Shown: positions 33,777 through 44,158, counted from the first letter of the stretch. The stretch: DNA of 64,000 nucleotides from Defluviitaleaceae bacterium (GCA_009780315.1 WRAH01000006.1:49624-113623); one strand, 5' to 3'. Translations and numbers: made by a program. Notes: a model not told the origin generated them from the letters alone.

Positions 33777-34295
33777 ATGAATAAAAACGATTTTGAAATA
33801 GGTATTATCACAAAAGCCCAAGGTATCAAAGGGGAAGTGCGGATACTGCCCACAACAGATGACCCGTCGCGGTTTTCATTGTTAATTGGCAGTCATGTTA
33901 GTGTTGATGGCGTGGAATATCAACTAGCCAATGCCCGCCAACAAAAAAATATTGTCATTATAAAATTTGCAGAAGTAAGCGACCGAAACACGGCAGAAAC
34001 TTTAATTGGAAAAAAAATGCGTATTCCAGTGGAAAAAGCCCTGCCTTTAGAGGAAAATGAATATTATGTAAGGGATTTGGCAGGGCTACGTGTGGAAACA
34101 GAAAATGGTGAAGCACTAGGCACTTTAACGAAAGTGATTGAAACCAATGCCAATGATGTTTATGTGGTTGAGCCAACAGACGGTGCAGACCCATTTATGA
34201 TACCTGCAATAAAAGATGTGGTACTAAAGGTATCTGTCAATGAAGGTAAGATTATTGTGCGGTTGATGGATGGACTGCGGGAGCTTAAAGCATGA
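33777..34295 (+). CDS. rimM: 16S rRNA processing protein RimM
   Basis: A 172-residue protein with the RimM N-terminal beta barrel (GIITKAQGIKGEVRI) and the PRC-barrel C-terminal half (YVRDLAGLRVETENGEALG, MIPAIKDVVLKV). It helps 30S assembly around S19. Overlaps trmD by 4 bp. The usual neighbours rpsP and the KH protein are not upstream here. Confidence 0.95.
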   Translation: MNKNDFEIGIITKAQGIKGEVRILPTTDDPSRFSLLIGSHVSVDGVEYQLANARQQKNIVIIKFAEVSDRNTAETLIGKKMRIPVEKALPLEENEYYVRDLAGLRVETENGEALGTLTKVIETNANDVYVVEPTDGADPFMIPAIKDVVLKVSVNEGKIIVRLMDGLRELKA

Positions 34296-34987
34296 TTTTC
34301 CATGTGCTAACCCTTTTTCCTGAAATGATTTGTGAGGCAACCAGTCATAGCATTTTAGGGCGGGCAATCAAAGCCGGAACGATTCAGGTAAAACCAGTGA
34401 ATATTCGGGATTTTGCCATCAACAAACATGGACAAGTTGATGATGCACCTTATGGCGGCGGCGCGGGAATGGTACTCATGGCAGCCCCTGTTTTTGACGC
34501 ATATGAACATGTAAAAAAACAAATTGCCGCCCCAAATCCACCAGTCATATTTTTATCACCTCAAGGACGCGTATTTAGTCAACCCATTGCACAAGCATTA
34601 TCATGTTGTGAGGGGAAGGAAATCATTTTACTTTGCGGACATTATGAAGGCATTGACGAGCGCATTATAGAGGAAATTGTAACTGATGAAATTTCCATTG
34701 GAGACTATGTATTGACGGGGGGCGAACCTGCCGCGCTGGTGTTAATGGATGCAGTGTCGCGATTGATTCCTAGTGTGCTTGGAAAAGAAGCGTCCCATCA
34801 AGATGAAAGCTTTAGCGGGGAAAATGCAAATTTACTTGAATATCCCCACTACACCCGCCCCGCAGACTTTCGAGGACGCAAAGTGCCAGATGTTTTACTG
34901 TCTGGACATCATGCCCAAATTGAAAAATGGCGGCGAGAACAGTCTATAAAACGCACAAAACAAAAACGCCCCGAGCTTTTAAGCTAG
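34292..34987 (+). CDS. trmD: tRNA (guanine-N1-)-methyltransferase TrmD
   Basis: A 231-residue SPOUT-fold enzyme that methylates G37 in tRNAs. Family motifs include VDDAPYGGGAGMV, FLSPQGRVFSQP, LLCGHYEGIDERI and IGDYVLTGGEPAAL. It follows rimM with a 4-bp overlap. rplS, which often follows trmD, is absent; a terminator comes next. Confidence 0.97.
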   Translation: MIFHVLTLFPEMICEATSHSILGRAIKAGTIQVKPVNIRDFAINKHGQVDDAPYGGGAGMVLMAAPVFDAYEHVKKQIAAPNPPVIFLSPQGRVFSQPIAQALSCCEGKEIILLCGHYEGIDERIIEEIVTDEISIGDYVLTGGEPAALVLMDAVSRLIPSVLGKEASHQDESFSGENANLLEYPHYTRPADFRGRKVPDVLLSGHHAQIEKWRREQSIKRTKQKRPELLS

Positions 34988-35002
34988 GAGCGTTTTTGTT
35001 TT
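34957..35002. terminator. Terminator at the 3' end of trmD
   Basis: A 13-bp stem (34957-34969 with 34990-35002, AAAACAAAAACGC) with inner pairing GAGCTTTTAAGCT. It overlaps the last codons of trmD and also serves the convergent MATE gene. Confidence 0.85.
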
Positions 35003-35008
35003 CTATCA

Positions 35009-36445
35009 TTAAATCTTAACCGCCGCCCATCGTCCGCGGGCGAATCTTGTAAACAACATAATAAGCCGTGCGGCTTGGTCAAAGATAATGGCAACCCAAG
35101 CCCCAATAATCCCCCACCCAAATGGGAAAGTAAATAAGAAACCAAGCACCGGGCGCAAAAGTCCAACAGATAAAACCATGGTTAAGGCAACAAATTTTGT
35201 ATCCCCTGCACCACGAAGGCTTCCACCCATGACAATTTGTGTGGTTTGAATTGGCATAATCGCCGCCAAAATTAAAATCAGATTTGCGGCTGTCCCAATA
35301 ATTTCTGTCTCATAATGGGCCGTAAACAGCAATGGAAATTGATAGCGCGTTAAAATAATAGTGACGCTTAAAATAATTGCAACAACAAATGCCAGACGTA
35401 GCCCAATTTTTCCATATATCATGGAAAGGTCGGGTCTTTTTTTACCTAAATTTTGCCCAACAAGGGCAGTTGATGCAATACCTATCCCGTCTGCAAATGT
35501 GAAGCTTAATACCATAAGCTGCATGGCAATCATGTGTGCGGCAAAATCTGCCGTGCCAAGTCGTGCAACAACAATTGCATATGCAAAAAACCCGAACCTA
35601 AACCCCACTTGCTCCACTGTCGCACCAGAAAATAATCTGCCAATGCTTCGCATCATAAGCCCTTCAAAACGCCAGTTGTCTTTTACAGAAATCCTTAATA
35701 CAGAGTCTTTTCTCGTGATGGAGTGCAATACCAACGCAAACGCCACAACAGAAGCAATGACTGTAGACCATGCTGCGCCATCCACACCCATTGCAGGAAA
35801 GCCAAATCGTCCCTCAATTAAGAAGAAGTTAAGCACAACACTGATAATTTTTGCCACAACATTGACTTTTAAGGTTATCTTTGTATTTCCACAAGCCCGC
35901 TGGGCGGCGCAAATCGTACCTGTCATGATACGAATGAGCAAAGCAAAACTAATGATTCTAAAATAAGATGTTGCTTCTTCTAATATTTCAGGTTCTGCCC
36001 CTGCAAAAATCATCATTGGACGTGCTAAAAATACTGCCGCCGCCGTCATCAACAGCCCCACGAATATTTCCAGCACCAGTGCGTGACGCAAACAGCTTCG
36101 TGCAGAATCCATATCCCCTGCGCCTTTATTTCGTGCAATGATAGCTGTCACCGCAGTGTTTAACGCGAAAAAAATCGAAAAGAACAACATCGTCGGTTGT
36201 CCTGTAAGTCCAACAGCGGCTACAGACCCATATCCAAGCCGTCCAACCATGACCATGTCTATCATACCCATGAGTGCAAGGCTTACCATTTCAGCAACAG
36301 CAGGCAAAGCAATGACCAATGTTGCCCAATATGCAGCTTTAGTTGTAGGTATTTCTCCACGGCGCGCATCTGGTTTGACCATATATTCCGTGGAAATTAA
36401 ACGTCGTGCTATATTTTTAATAATTATAATTATAAACAGCTCCAT
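35009..36445 (-). CDS. MATE-family multidrug/Na+ antiporter
   Basis: A 478-residue membrane protein with twelve predicted segments in two repeats (LALMGMIDMVMVGRLG and, in the second half, AIMPIQTTQIVMGGSLRGAGDTKF). It exports drugs or metabolites against Na+ or H+. No clear ribosome site is seen at the first Met; a second in-frame Met at residue 22 (36382) is also possible. It lies 18 bp after recR and could be cotranscribed with it. Confidence 0.9.
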   Translation of the reverse strand: MELFIIIIIKNIARRLISTEYMVKPDARRGEIPTTKAAYWATLVIALPAVAEMVSLALMGMIDMVMVGRLGYGSVAAVGLTGQPTMLFFSIFFALNTAVTAIIARNKGAGDMDSARSCLRHALVLEIFVGLLMTAAAVFLARPMMIFAGAEPEILEEATSYFRIISFALLIRIMTGTICAAQRACGNTKITLKVNVVAKIISVVLNFFLIEGRFGFPAMGVDGAAWSTVIASVVAFALVLHSITRKDSVLRISVKDNWRFEGLMMRSIGRLFSGATVEQVGFRFGFFAYAIVVARLGTADFAAHMIAMQLMVLSFTFADGIGIASTALVGQNLGKKRPDLSMIYGKIGLRLAFVVAIILSVTIILTRYQFPLLFTAHYETEIIGTAANLILILAAIMPIQTTQIVMGGSLRGAGDTKFVALTMVLSVGLLRPVLGFLFTFPFGWGIIGAWVAIIFDQAARLIMLFTRFARGRWAAVKI

Positions 36446-36463
36446 TCAAATGGGGCGCGATGA

Positions 36464-37066
36464 TTAAATCTCGCGACGGCCTTCTAGTGCGCGGGAAAGG
36501 GTGACTTCATCTACATATTCTAAGTCACCACCAACAGGTACACCATGGGCTATTCGCGTGACTTTAATATCTAAGGGTTTGAGAATTTTTGCGATGTACA
36601 GTGCGGTCGCTTCACCTTCCACATTTGGATTTGTGGCGACAATGACCTCTTTTGCAGGGTTATCTTGCAAGCGTTTTAATAGTGCGGCTATAGTTAAATC
36701 ATTTGGTCCTACACCATGCATTGGAGAAATTGCCCCGTGAAGGACATGATAAAGCCCATGAAATTCCCCTGTGCGTTCGTATGCCGCCATGTCTCTAGGG
36801 TCTTCTACCACCATGATTTCATTGGTGGTGCGTTTCGTATTGGCACAAATTCTGCATGGGTCAGAGTCTGTTAAATTACAGCAAATAGAGCAGTAACGCA
36901 CATTTTTTTTGGCTGACAAAATCGCTTCAGCCAATGCCTCGGCTTTTTCTGTGGGTAAGTGGATAATATAAAAGGCGAGTCTTTGTGCAGACTTGCCTCC
37001 TATTCCGGGTAGACGCGACAGTTCCTCAATAAGCCTAGCCGTTGGCCCGCCGTAAATGTGCATCAC
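36464..37066 (-). CDS. recR: Recombination protein RecR
   Basis: A 200-residue protein with the helix-hairpin-helix ([14 protein letters not shown]), four-Cys zinc finger ([16 protein letters not shown]) and Toprim domain ([25 protein letters not shown]). It works in RecFOR gap repair. Directly follows ybaB with no gap. Confidence 0.97.
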   Translation of the reverse strand: MMHIYGGPTARLIEELSRLPGIGGKSAQRLAFYIIHLPTEKAEALAEAILSAKKNVRYCSICCNLTDSDPCRICANTKRTTNEIMVVEDPRDMAAYERTGEFHGLYHVLHGAISPMHGVGPNDLTIAALLKRLQDNPAKEVIVATNPNVEGEATALYIAKILKPLDIKVTRIAHGVPVGGDLEYVDEVTLSRALEGRREI

Positions 37067-37408
37067 TTAGAATAAGCCAGGCATATTCATGCCGCCTGTG
37101 ATTTTTGACATTTGAGCATTTGTTGATTCATCCATTTGCCGAATTGCCTCATTTACTGCGGAGATAACAAGGTCTTGCAACATTTCCACATCGTCAGGGT
37201 CTACCACATCAGGGGATATGGTCAGGGCTTGAATTTGTTTTTCCCCATTGATTGTCACTTTAATCGCCCCGCCGCCTGCGGACACCTCAAGGGTTTTGTT
37301 GGTTAACGCTTCTTGCATTTCTGCCATTTGCTTTTGCATTTTTTGGGCTTGCTTCATTAGATTGTTCATGTTCATTCCACCCGGCATTCCGCCGAATCCT
37401 TTTGGCAT
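37067..37408 (-). CDS. ybaB: YbaB/EbfC nucleoid-associated protein
   Basis: A 113-residue protein with a Met/Gly-rich start, a helix rich in Met and Gln ([16 protein letters not shown]) and the conserved strand [22 protein letters not shown] region (here [15 protein letters not shown]). It binds DNA as a dimer. Middle gene of the dnaX-ybaB-recR operon. Confidence 0.95.
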   Translation of the reverse strand: MPKGFGGMPGGMNMNNLMKQAQKMQKQMAEMQEALTNKTLEVSAGGGAIKVTINGEKQIQALTISPDVVDPDDVEMLQDLVISAVNEAIRQMDESTNAQMSKITGGMNMPGLF

Positions 37409-37435
37409 ATTATTGCCTCCTTTTCCAATGGGGGT

Positions 37436-39100
37436 CTACCACTCTTCATCATTCATCATCGTTGCTTGACCAAAATCTGCCCAGTCATTTGGTGGAGATT
37501 GGGCTTTGGTTGGACTGGTTAATGGGGTTCCAGTGGGTTGAATTTTTGACTGTTCATGTTGCATTGGTCTTGATTCGTCCTTTTGGGAAGACATTGTCAC
37601 ACTTCCTTTATTGTACCCTTCCCGTGCTTCAAAGGCAAGGTTTGGCGGGGTAGAAAGATTAAAAATTTCTGCAAGGGTTTCCCGAATAATGCTTTGTTTC
37701 CCTTTGATTAAGGTGATTGTTGTCTCATTGTCACTGATAATTTTTAATAATCCATCAGCAGATTCAACACCACACCCCCCAAGCCATGAGCGTAAAGGCA
37801 TAGGCACAGCTTTGCATAACTTGCCCCAGTTGGTGATAATCTCATTTAACCCACCAGAAGATTTTGAGTTATTGAGGGGTGTATCAGATGTTAAATGATT
37901 GGAAACAGGTGTATCTGGTACAGGCTTTATTTCATCCTTACTGACTTGAGGCGGTGGTATAGGGACAGCAGGTGTTGGAGCGGGGGCAGTGGGTATCGAT
38001 ACTTGTATCGGTGGCGGTGAAGAGGGCATACATAATTTTAATGCACACACTTCAAAAGCCGTACGCATATGGGGCGCAAAGCGCATTTCCCTTAATGTTT
38101 CAGAAAATGTGTGAATATATATCATCAGTTGTTCGTTGGGAATGGCTTTGCTTTGCTTTGCCAATCTTTCAGTCATTTCTTGGGAAAAATCTGCCCCTGC
38201 ATTGAATCCAGCCACAAGTATATCCCGAAAATGACGGATTAAATCAGAGACAAACTGACTCACATCACGTCCATCATTCATGGCTTCTGAAATAATAGTC
38301 ATTATCGTACGGCTGTCATTTATAGCCAAAGCGTCAGCAAATTCAAACAACTTTGCACGGTCTACGGCACCAAGCATTTCACGCACTGTCTCTAGTGTCA
38401 CGCCATTTATTTCATCACTCATACTAATGCTTTGGTCAAGCAAACTTAATGCATCACGCATTCCACCATCTGCATGATAAGCAATGTATTCCAGTGCAGT
38501 ATTTTCATACATTAGATTTTCTTCATTAAGATATTTTTTCAAAGTTTCTGTAATATTTGCGGCAGAAATTCTACGAAAGTCATATCTTTGACATCTTGAT
38601 AAAATCGTTGCAGGAATTTTCTGCGGGTCTGTTGTTGCCAAAATAAATACAACATGGGCTGGCGGTTCTTCCAAGGTTTTAAGCAGTGCGTTAAAGGCAT
38701 TGGTGGAAAGCATATGCACTTCATCTACAATATACACTTTATATCGCCCTTGGGTGGGCAAGTATTTTACCTCATCACGCAAGTCACGGATATTTTCCAC
38801 ACCATTGTTAGACGCAGCGTCAATTTCTGAAACATCTAAACAACGTTCCGCCAATATACTTTGGCATAATTCACATGTGTTACATGGCTCTCCATTTTTT
38901 AAGGCTAGGCAATTGATTGCCCGCGCTAAAATTTTTGCGGCGGAAGTTTTACCTGTACCTCGGGTTCCGCAAAATAGATAGGCATGGTTTATCTGCCCCG
39001 CTAATAGTTGATTCACCAAGGTTTTTACAATATGTTGTTGACCGACCATTTCATCGAATGCACGAGGTCTTTTTTTACGGTATAATGCAGTATGCGACAT
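37436..39100 (-). CDS. dnaX: DNA polymerase III subunits gamma and tau (DnaX)
   Basis: A 554-residue clamp-loader ATPase: Walker A GTRGTGKTSAAKI, zinc module (CNTCELCQSILAERCLD, with an earlier Cys), Walker B VYIVDEVHML and sensor ILATTDPQKIP. A Pro-rich linker (~375-395, PIPPPQ) leads to the tau-specific C-terminal region. Start at 39100 chosen for spacing to AAAGG; a Met four codons upstream touches that site. Confidence 0.96.
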   Translation of the reverse strand: MSHTALYRKKRPRAFDEMVGQQHIVKTLVNQLLAGQINHAYLFCGTRGTGKTSAAKILARAINCLALKNGEPCNTCELCQSILAERCLDVSEIDAASNNGVENIRDLRDEVKYLPTQGRYKVYIVDEVHMLSTNAFNALLKTLEEPPAHVVFILATTDPQKIPATILSRCQRYDFRRISAANITETLKKYLNEENLMYENTALEYIAYHADGGMRDALSLLDQSISMSDEINGVTLETVREMLGAVDRAKLFEFADALAINDSRTIMTIISEAMNDGRDVSQFVSDLIRHFRDILVAGFNAGADFSQEMTERLAKQSKAIPNEQLMIYIHTFSETLREMRFAPHMRTAFEVCALKLCMPSSPPPIQVSIPTAPAPTPAVPIPPPQVSKDEIKPVPDTPVSNHLTSDTPLNNSKSSGGLNEIITNWGKLCKAVPMPLRSWLGGCGVESADGLLKIISDNETTITLIKGKQSIIRETLAEIFNLSTPPNLAFEAREGYNKGSVTMSSQKDESRPMQHEQSKIQPTGTPLTSPTKAQSPPNDWADFGQATMMNDEEW

Positions 39101-39131
39101 CTTAAATATCATCCTTTCACTTTAATGAGGG

Positions 39132-39160
39132 TTGCACCCTCAATCCCCTCATGATATTGT
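39132..39160 (+). promoter_or_regulatory. Promoter of the ZnDPC-like gene
   Basis: TTGCAC (39132-39137) and TATTGT (39155-39160) are spaced by 17 bp, upstream of the gene at 39192 and divergent from dnaX. Confidence 0.5.
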
Positions 39161-39191
39161 ACACCTTTTTTCATTAGAATGGAGAATTTTT

Positions 39192-39878
39192 ATGGCATTT
39201 CCTTTTACACATTTGTGTGTAGCGTATCAAATACTCAAAAACCACCCGATGACAGAAGCTGAAGAAGCACAATTTTTACTTGGCTCAATAGCCCCAGATG
39301 CAATTCATTACCGCAAAGCATTTCTTGACGCAGAAATGAAACACATTGGCGCGGCAAAAAAAATCACCCATCTTTGTCCGACGAGTGATGAACCTTGGGG
39401 GCAAGTTACCGATAATGATGGGTGGATAAAATGCGTAAAAGATTTTTTAAAAACAAACCCTAACCACCCATTTGCTGCTGGATACACCGCCCATGTGCTG
39501 ACTGACATCCAAAACAACCGCACCCTGTGGGATAATTTTCGCACCAATCACCCAACCGAAGCCGCCAAAGGCTATACCAGCGGATATTATGACGATTTGC
39601 GTCACTTAGATATGCTCATGTATAAAAGCCTATCTGAAAGCCAAAAAATCATCCCCTTATTAACAAAAGCCATCCCAGAAGAAATGCCCAATCTTGTTAC
39701 AAAGGAAGAAGTCAGCGCGATACAGTCAAATATAATACACGAACATTTTAAAAACACTGCCTATATAGACAAGGATTATCAGTACAATTTTATTACATTA
39801 GATGACATGTTAAACTTCATCAAAGAAGCTACAAATTTTTGTACAGAAATGCTTACACAAAAGCCCATACAGTTTTAA
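39192..39878 (+). CDS. Zinc-dependent phospholipase C-like protein
   Basis: A 228-residue soluble protein. The pattern FPFTHLCVAYQIL, then GSIAPDAIHYR, HLCP and AGYTAHVLTDI, has the spaced His and Asp residues expected of the zinc-dependent phospholipase C (ZnDPC) fold, but no signal peptide. Members of this class in Clostridia have no assigned role. GGAG lies 7 nt before the ATG at 39192. Divergent from dnaX, convergent with the phosphorylase gene. Confidence 0.6.
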   Translation: MAFPFTHLCVAYQILKNHPMTEAEEAQFLLGSIAPDAIHYRKAFLDAEMKHIGAAKKITHLCPTSDEPWGQVTDNDGWIKCVKDFLKTNPNHPFAAGYTAHVLTDIQNNRTLWDNFRTNHPTEAAKGYTSGYYDDLRHLDMLMYKSLSESQKIIPLLTKAIPEEMPNLVTKEEVSAIQSNIIHEHFKNTAYIDKDYQYNFITLDDMLNFIKEATNFCTEMLTQKPIQF

Positions 39879-39897
39879 ACTGTATGGGCTTTTGTGT
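39855..39897. terminator. Bidirectional terminator, 21-bp perfect stem
   Basis: A 43-nt near-perfect palindrome with 21-nt arms (39855-39875 and 39877-39897). It contains the stop codon of the upstream gene and T-rich flanks on both strands, so it serves both convergent genes. Confidence 0.85.
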
Positions 39898-39917
39898 GTT
39901 TCCATATCCTTTTTTAT

Positions 39918-40742
39918 TTACATCTTTTCAACAAACGCTCTAATCAACTCCGAAAATTTCTTTGCAGCTTTTTGTCCTTCATCCAGTACTTCTTGCTCAC
40001 TTAAAGGTTGGTCAAGAATCCCTGCTGCCATATTGGTCACTAAAGCAACACCTAGGATTCGCATGTCACAGCGTCTTGCCATAACAGCCTCATGTACAAC
40101 GCTCATACCCACTACATCACCGCCAAGGGTACGGATTGCGCGAATTTCGGCTGGTGTCTCATACTGTGGGCCAGGCATGTAAAAATATACACCTTCGTGC
40201 AGTGCAATCCCCTTTTCACTGCCAACAGTTTTTGCAAGTGCGCGATATGATTTATCATAGGTACTGCTCATATCAAAGAAACGCACATCAAAATCAGAAA
40301 CATCAAAACCAACCATTGGGCTTGTATGTGTGAAATTGATATGGTCGGAAAGTAAAGTCAAGTCACCTACGCTGTAATTTGTGTTTACACCACCTGTTGC
40401 AGCGGTAATTATCGCGCTTTTCGCACCAAGCAATGATGCCACACGTACAGGAAAAGCCGTTGATTCAGGGGTATTCCCTTCATATAAATGAATACGGCCT
40501 TGCATTGCCAGTACATATTTGCCAGAAAGCTTGCCCGCTACAAGTCTGCCCTTATGCCCGGGGGCTGTAGATACTTTAAAATGTGGAATTTCGCCATATG
40601 GAATGGCAATGGCTTCTTCCAGCTCATCAGCAAGAAAACCCAAACCAGAACCCAGAATAATAAAAACTTCTGGCTGGAAGGGGATTTTTGACTTTAAATA
40701 CGCTGCGGCTTCTTGATAGTCAGATGGTTTAAAACTGTTCAT
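39918..40742 (-). CDS. punA: Purine nucleoside phosphorylase
   Basis: A 274-residue trimeric-type PNP that splits inosine and guanosine with phosphate. Motifs: IILGSGLGFLADEL, the phosphate-binding GRIHLYEG, a catalytic region VYFYMPGPQYETPAE, and GMSVVHEAVMARRCDM. Its start overlaps the mecA end by 14 bp, so the two genes share a message. Confidence 0.93.
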   Translation of the reverse strand: MNSFKPSDYQEAAAYLKSKIPFQPEVFIILGSGLGFLADELEEAIAIPYGEIPHFKVSTAPGHKGRLVAGKLSGKYVLAMQGRIHLYEGNTPESTAFPVRVASLLGAKSAIITAATGGVNTNYSVGDLTLLSDHINFTHTSPMVGFDVSDFDVRFFDMSSTYDKSYRALAKTVGSEKGIALHEGVYFYMPGPQYETPAEIRAIRTLGGDVVGMSVVHEAVMARRCDMRILGVALVTNMAAGILDQPLSEQEVLDEGQKAAKKFSELIRAFVEKM

Positions 40743-41391
40743 GATATCTCCTCAATTTTTCTACGGCTTCTTCGGCGATTATAATTTCGCCACGCTCGAC
40801 TAAGTACTGACGGCTCATTACATTTGACACATGCTTTTGACCATATTCGTATAATATGATTTCCAGTTCCCCTGTGGTTTGATTATCTTCTGTTTCATTT
40901 TTAAGCAATAAGAAATAACGGTCATCAAGCTTATATGCTTGACTGTCGCCACTAAAGTTCATTGGCAGACGCATTGCCCCTGCTGCCATGATGTCAATAT
41001 CATCAAAGGAAAAAACAGCATAACTATTTTCATCTATATTCTGTTCTTCAGGTGGGGCTATGAACGTACCCTTTTTAAATTTACACCCTTGACGTGCCGG
41101 AGGCGTGATATTGAATTGTGGTTCTTCATTTTTGTCGCTATCTTCACTCATTTTTGTTACCACCACCACTAAGCTATCGACACCTACACGCATCGCTTCA
41201 AACATCAGCGGTGTGTTTTCACACACAACAAACTCATCTTCTTCTTGCACCATGCCCATTATTTCTTTAAAAAGCTGTTGTGTCTTGTCAGAAGTATAAG
41301 ACAGCTCACTAATTTTTATATTCCGCGCTTCTAAATCATCTGTCATGAGTACAAACTTCATTTGGCTCTCACTTATTTTAACAATTTTCAT
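40729..41391 (-). CDS. mecA: MecA-family adaptor for ClpC
   Basis: A 220-residue protein with the MecA plan: an N-terminal substrate-binding part (KIVKISESQMKFVLMTDDL) and a C-terminal ClpC-binding part (residues ~125-220, AVFSFDDIDIMAAGAMRL, DRYFLLL). In Bacilli MecA hands proteins such as ComK to ClpCP. Clostridial targets are not known. Overlaps punA. Confidence 0.82.
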   Translation of the reverse strand: MKIVKISESQMKFVLMTDDLEARNIKISELSYTSDKTQQLFKEIMGMVQEEDEFVVCENTPLMFEAMRVGVDSLVVVVTKMSEDSDKNEEPQFNITPPARQGCKFKKGTFIAPPEEQNIDENSYAVFSFDDIDIMAAGAMRLPMNFSGDSQAYKLDDRYFLLLKNETEDNQTTGELEIILYEYGQKHVSNVMSRQYLVERGEIIIAEEAVEKLRRYHEQF

Positions 41392-41484
41392 ACTTACCCC
41401 CTCATTCCCATTTTAAAGCTAGTATAATGAACTCAATTCATTCTGTAAAGAGGTGAAAAAATGGTATTACCACCTTCACTGAGA

Positions 41485-44124
41485 TTAGCCTAGCATTTCT
41501 TTCATTTTACATAATGCCGCGGATAAGGCTTCATTGGCTTTTGACGCATCTTTTCCACCAGCTTGGGCATGGTTAGGCTTGCCGCCCCCTCCCCCTCCGC
41601 AAATTGCAGCGGCTTCTTTGATAATTTGCCCTGCATGTATGCCCACTTTCACAGCATCTTCTGTAGCAGATACTAAAAATTGTACTGCTTTTGTTTCATT
41701 ATTGACACCGCACAACAACATACAGCCAGATTTCAACTCGGTTTTTAACTTATCACTGAGCTGACGCAGGGCTTCTATATCATAATTTTCTAGTTTGGCT
41801 GTAATGAGTGTAAAGTCTCCATGAATTATTGCATTTTTCATAATATCCGCGGCAACTTGTCCTTGTTGCTTGCCTGTTGCTGCGGCTTGGGCTTTAGCAG
41901 CTTCTTTCTTGAGTTCTTTGTTTTCTGTCAAAAGCATTTTTATGCGGCCAGTGATAACTTCTGGTTTTGCTTTCATGATTTCGGCTACTTCGGCAAGTAT
42001 TTGAGATTCTTTAGTGTACAATTCATGGGCGGCACGTCCTGTGACAGCTTCAATTCTGCGTACACCAGAAGCAATACCGTTTTCGGATAAAATCCTAAAC
42101 ATACCTATAGCTTGGGTGTTTTTCACATGAGTTCCTCCGCATAGTTCTATACTTGTATCACCAATGCTTACCATACGTACTGTATCGCCATATTTTTCAC
42201 CAAATAAAGCTGTCGCACCCTTTTTGCGGGCTTCTTCTGGGGTAGTAGTTTCTGTAATGACGGCAATACCACCATCTTGAATGGCTTTATTCACACCATC
42301 TTCAACCAGTTTTCGCTGATGGTGCGTTAAAGCAGCAGTATGCGTAAAGTCAAAACGAAGCCTATCCGCCCCAACTTCCGAACCTGCTTGCTCTACATGT
42401 TCCCCAACTTCTAAACGCAAAATAGCTTGCAATAAGTGGGTTGCAGTATGGTTTGCCATTGTATCTCTACGGTGGCGAATATTTATTTCGGCAGAAACCG
42501 CCATACCTACACCTAAGTGACTTGCGGCAACCCCTAAGTGAACTATATTATTTCCAGCCACATTGATACAATCACTGATATTTGCACACAAATGATTATC
42601 TTGTTTGATGATACCTATATCACCCTTCTGCCCGCCAGAAGCCGCATAAAACGGTGTGCAACTTAAAACAAGCGCGATTTCTTGCCCTGCTTTTGCTTCT
42701 TGCACGACTTCACCATCGGCAATGATAGCCAGCACCTTTGCTTCACATTCAGATACATCGTATCCAACAAAGGCTGTAGATAGGTTTGGCGGGAGTTTAT
42801 GATAAACCGTTTCATCTGCACCCATATAGGTAGATGTGCCACGGGCGGCGCGGGCGCGGGATTTTTGGTCTTCCATTTCTTTGCGGAAGCCGTCTTCATC
42901 CCAGTGAAGCCCTGCATCTTCCAAAATTTCACGGGTTAAATCTGGTGGAAAACCGAAAGTATCATAGAGTTTAAAAGCATCTGCCCCACTTAAAGTCGTT
43001 TTGTTTTCTGCCTTTAGTGCATCAATATGCTTTTGTAATAAATTGATACCTGTATCTAATTTTTCAAGGAAACGGCTTTCTTCTTGTGCTAATGTTTGTA
43101 AAATATGCTTTGATTTTTCCTCTAGAGAAGGATATGCGTGCTTATAGGCATCAATAGAAGCTTGTGCAATACGCACCACAAACTTGTCAAGCCCAATAGA
43201 TTGTCCATGGCGCACTGCACGTCGTAAAAGACGGCGCAGTACATATCCCCTGCCCTCATTTGACGGAAGTACACCGTCTGCCGCCATAAAAACAACACTG
43301 CGCACATGGTCGGCGATAATATTTGCAGAAACTAGAGTATCCCCTGTAGGGGACGCAATGACCTTATCCCGCACAGATTTTATATTGTCAATGTCAAAAA
43401 TAGATGGCGCGTTTTGCAATACAATTGCAAGTCTTTCCAAGCCCATACCTGTATCAATATTCGTAGAAACCAAGGGTTTAAAAGTACCATCTTCACATTT
43501 TTCAAACTGAGTAAAAACTAAATTCCACACTTCCATAAAACGGTCACAGTCACAACCCACAGTGCAATCAGGCTTTCCACATCCACTTTCCACACCGCGG
43601 TCATAATGAATTTCTGTACATGGGCCGCATGGCCCAACACCATGTTCCCAAAAGTTTTCGTCTTTGCCTAATTTAAAAATCTTTTCGGCTGGAATACCTA
43701 TGTCATTATGCCAAATGTCATAGGCTTCATCATCTTCTTCAAACACAGAAATAAGGAGTTTAGACGCTGGAATTTCCATTTCCTTAGTTAAAAATTCCCA
43801 CGCCCATGGAATCGACTCTTTCTTAAAATAATCACCAAAGGAGAAATTACCAAGCATTTCAAAAAAAGAACCATGCCTTGCGTCCTTGCCAACATCATCG
43901 ATATCTATTGTGCGTATACATTTTTGGCAAGTAACCACGCGAGGAGACGGCGGCGTTTCCTGCCCTGTAAAAAATGCTTTCATAGGTGCCATACCAGAAT
44001 TTATAAGCAACAAAGACTTATCGCCTTGTGGCACAAGGGGAAAGCTAGGCAATTGATGATGCCCACGCTCTGCAAAAAATTTTAAAAATCTATCACGAAT
44101 TTCATTAACGGTTAAAAATTTCAT
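41485..44124 (-). CDS. alaS: Alanine-tRNA ligase
   Basis: An 879-residue class II synthetase of full length. It has the catalytic core (NSGMAPMKAFFTGQ, GLERLAIVLQ), the editing domain with HTATHLLQA and CGGTHVKNT, and a C-terminal Gly-rich CGGGGGGKPNHAQAGG. The promoter at 44159-44188 leaves only a short leader, so no T-box is present. Confidence 0.97.
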   Translation of the reverse strand: MKFLTVNEIRDRFLKFFAERGHHQLPSFPLVPQGDKSLLLINSGMAPMKAFFTGQETPPSPRVVTCQKCIRTIDIDDVGKDARHGSFFEMLGNFSFGDYFKKESIPWAWEFLTKEMEIPASKLLISVFEEDDEAYDIWHNDIGIPAEKIFKLGKDENFWEHGVGPCGPCTEIHYDRGVESGCGKPDCTVGCDCDRFMEVWNLVFTQFEKCEDGTFKPLVSTNIDTGMGLERLAIVLQNAPSIFDIDNIKSVRDKVIASPTGDTLVSANIIADHVRSVVFMAADGVLPSNEGRGYVLRRLLRRAVRHGQSIGLDKFVVRIAQASIDAYKHAYPSLEEKSKHILQTLAQEESRFLEKLDTGINLLQKHIDALKAENKTTLSGADAFKLYDTFGFPPDLTREILEDAGLHWDEDGFRKEMEDQKSRARAARGTSTYMGADETVYHKLPPNLSTAFVGYDVSECEAKVLAIIADGEVVQEAKAGQEIALVLSCTPFYAASGGQKGDIGIIKQDNHLCANISDCINVAGNNIVHLGVAASHLGVGMAVSAEINIRHRRDTMANHTATHLLQAILRLEVGEHVEQAGSEVGADRLRFDFTHTAALTHHQRKLVEDGVNKAIQDGGIAVITETTTPEEARKKGATALFGEKYGDTVRMVSIGDTSIELCGGTHVKNTQAIGMFRILSENGIASGVRRIEAVTGRAAHELYTKESQILAEVAEIMKAKPEVITGRIKMLLTENKELKKEAAKAQAAATGKQQGQVAADIMKNAIIHGDFTLITAKLENYDIEALRQLSDKLKTELKSGCMLLCGVNNETKAVQFLVSATEDAVKVGIHAGQIIKEAAAICGGGGGGKPNHAQAGGKDASKANEALSAALCKMKEMLG

Positions 44125-44158
44125 AGTAAAACGCCTCCAAAAGCAGTCTATTGAACAT

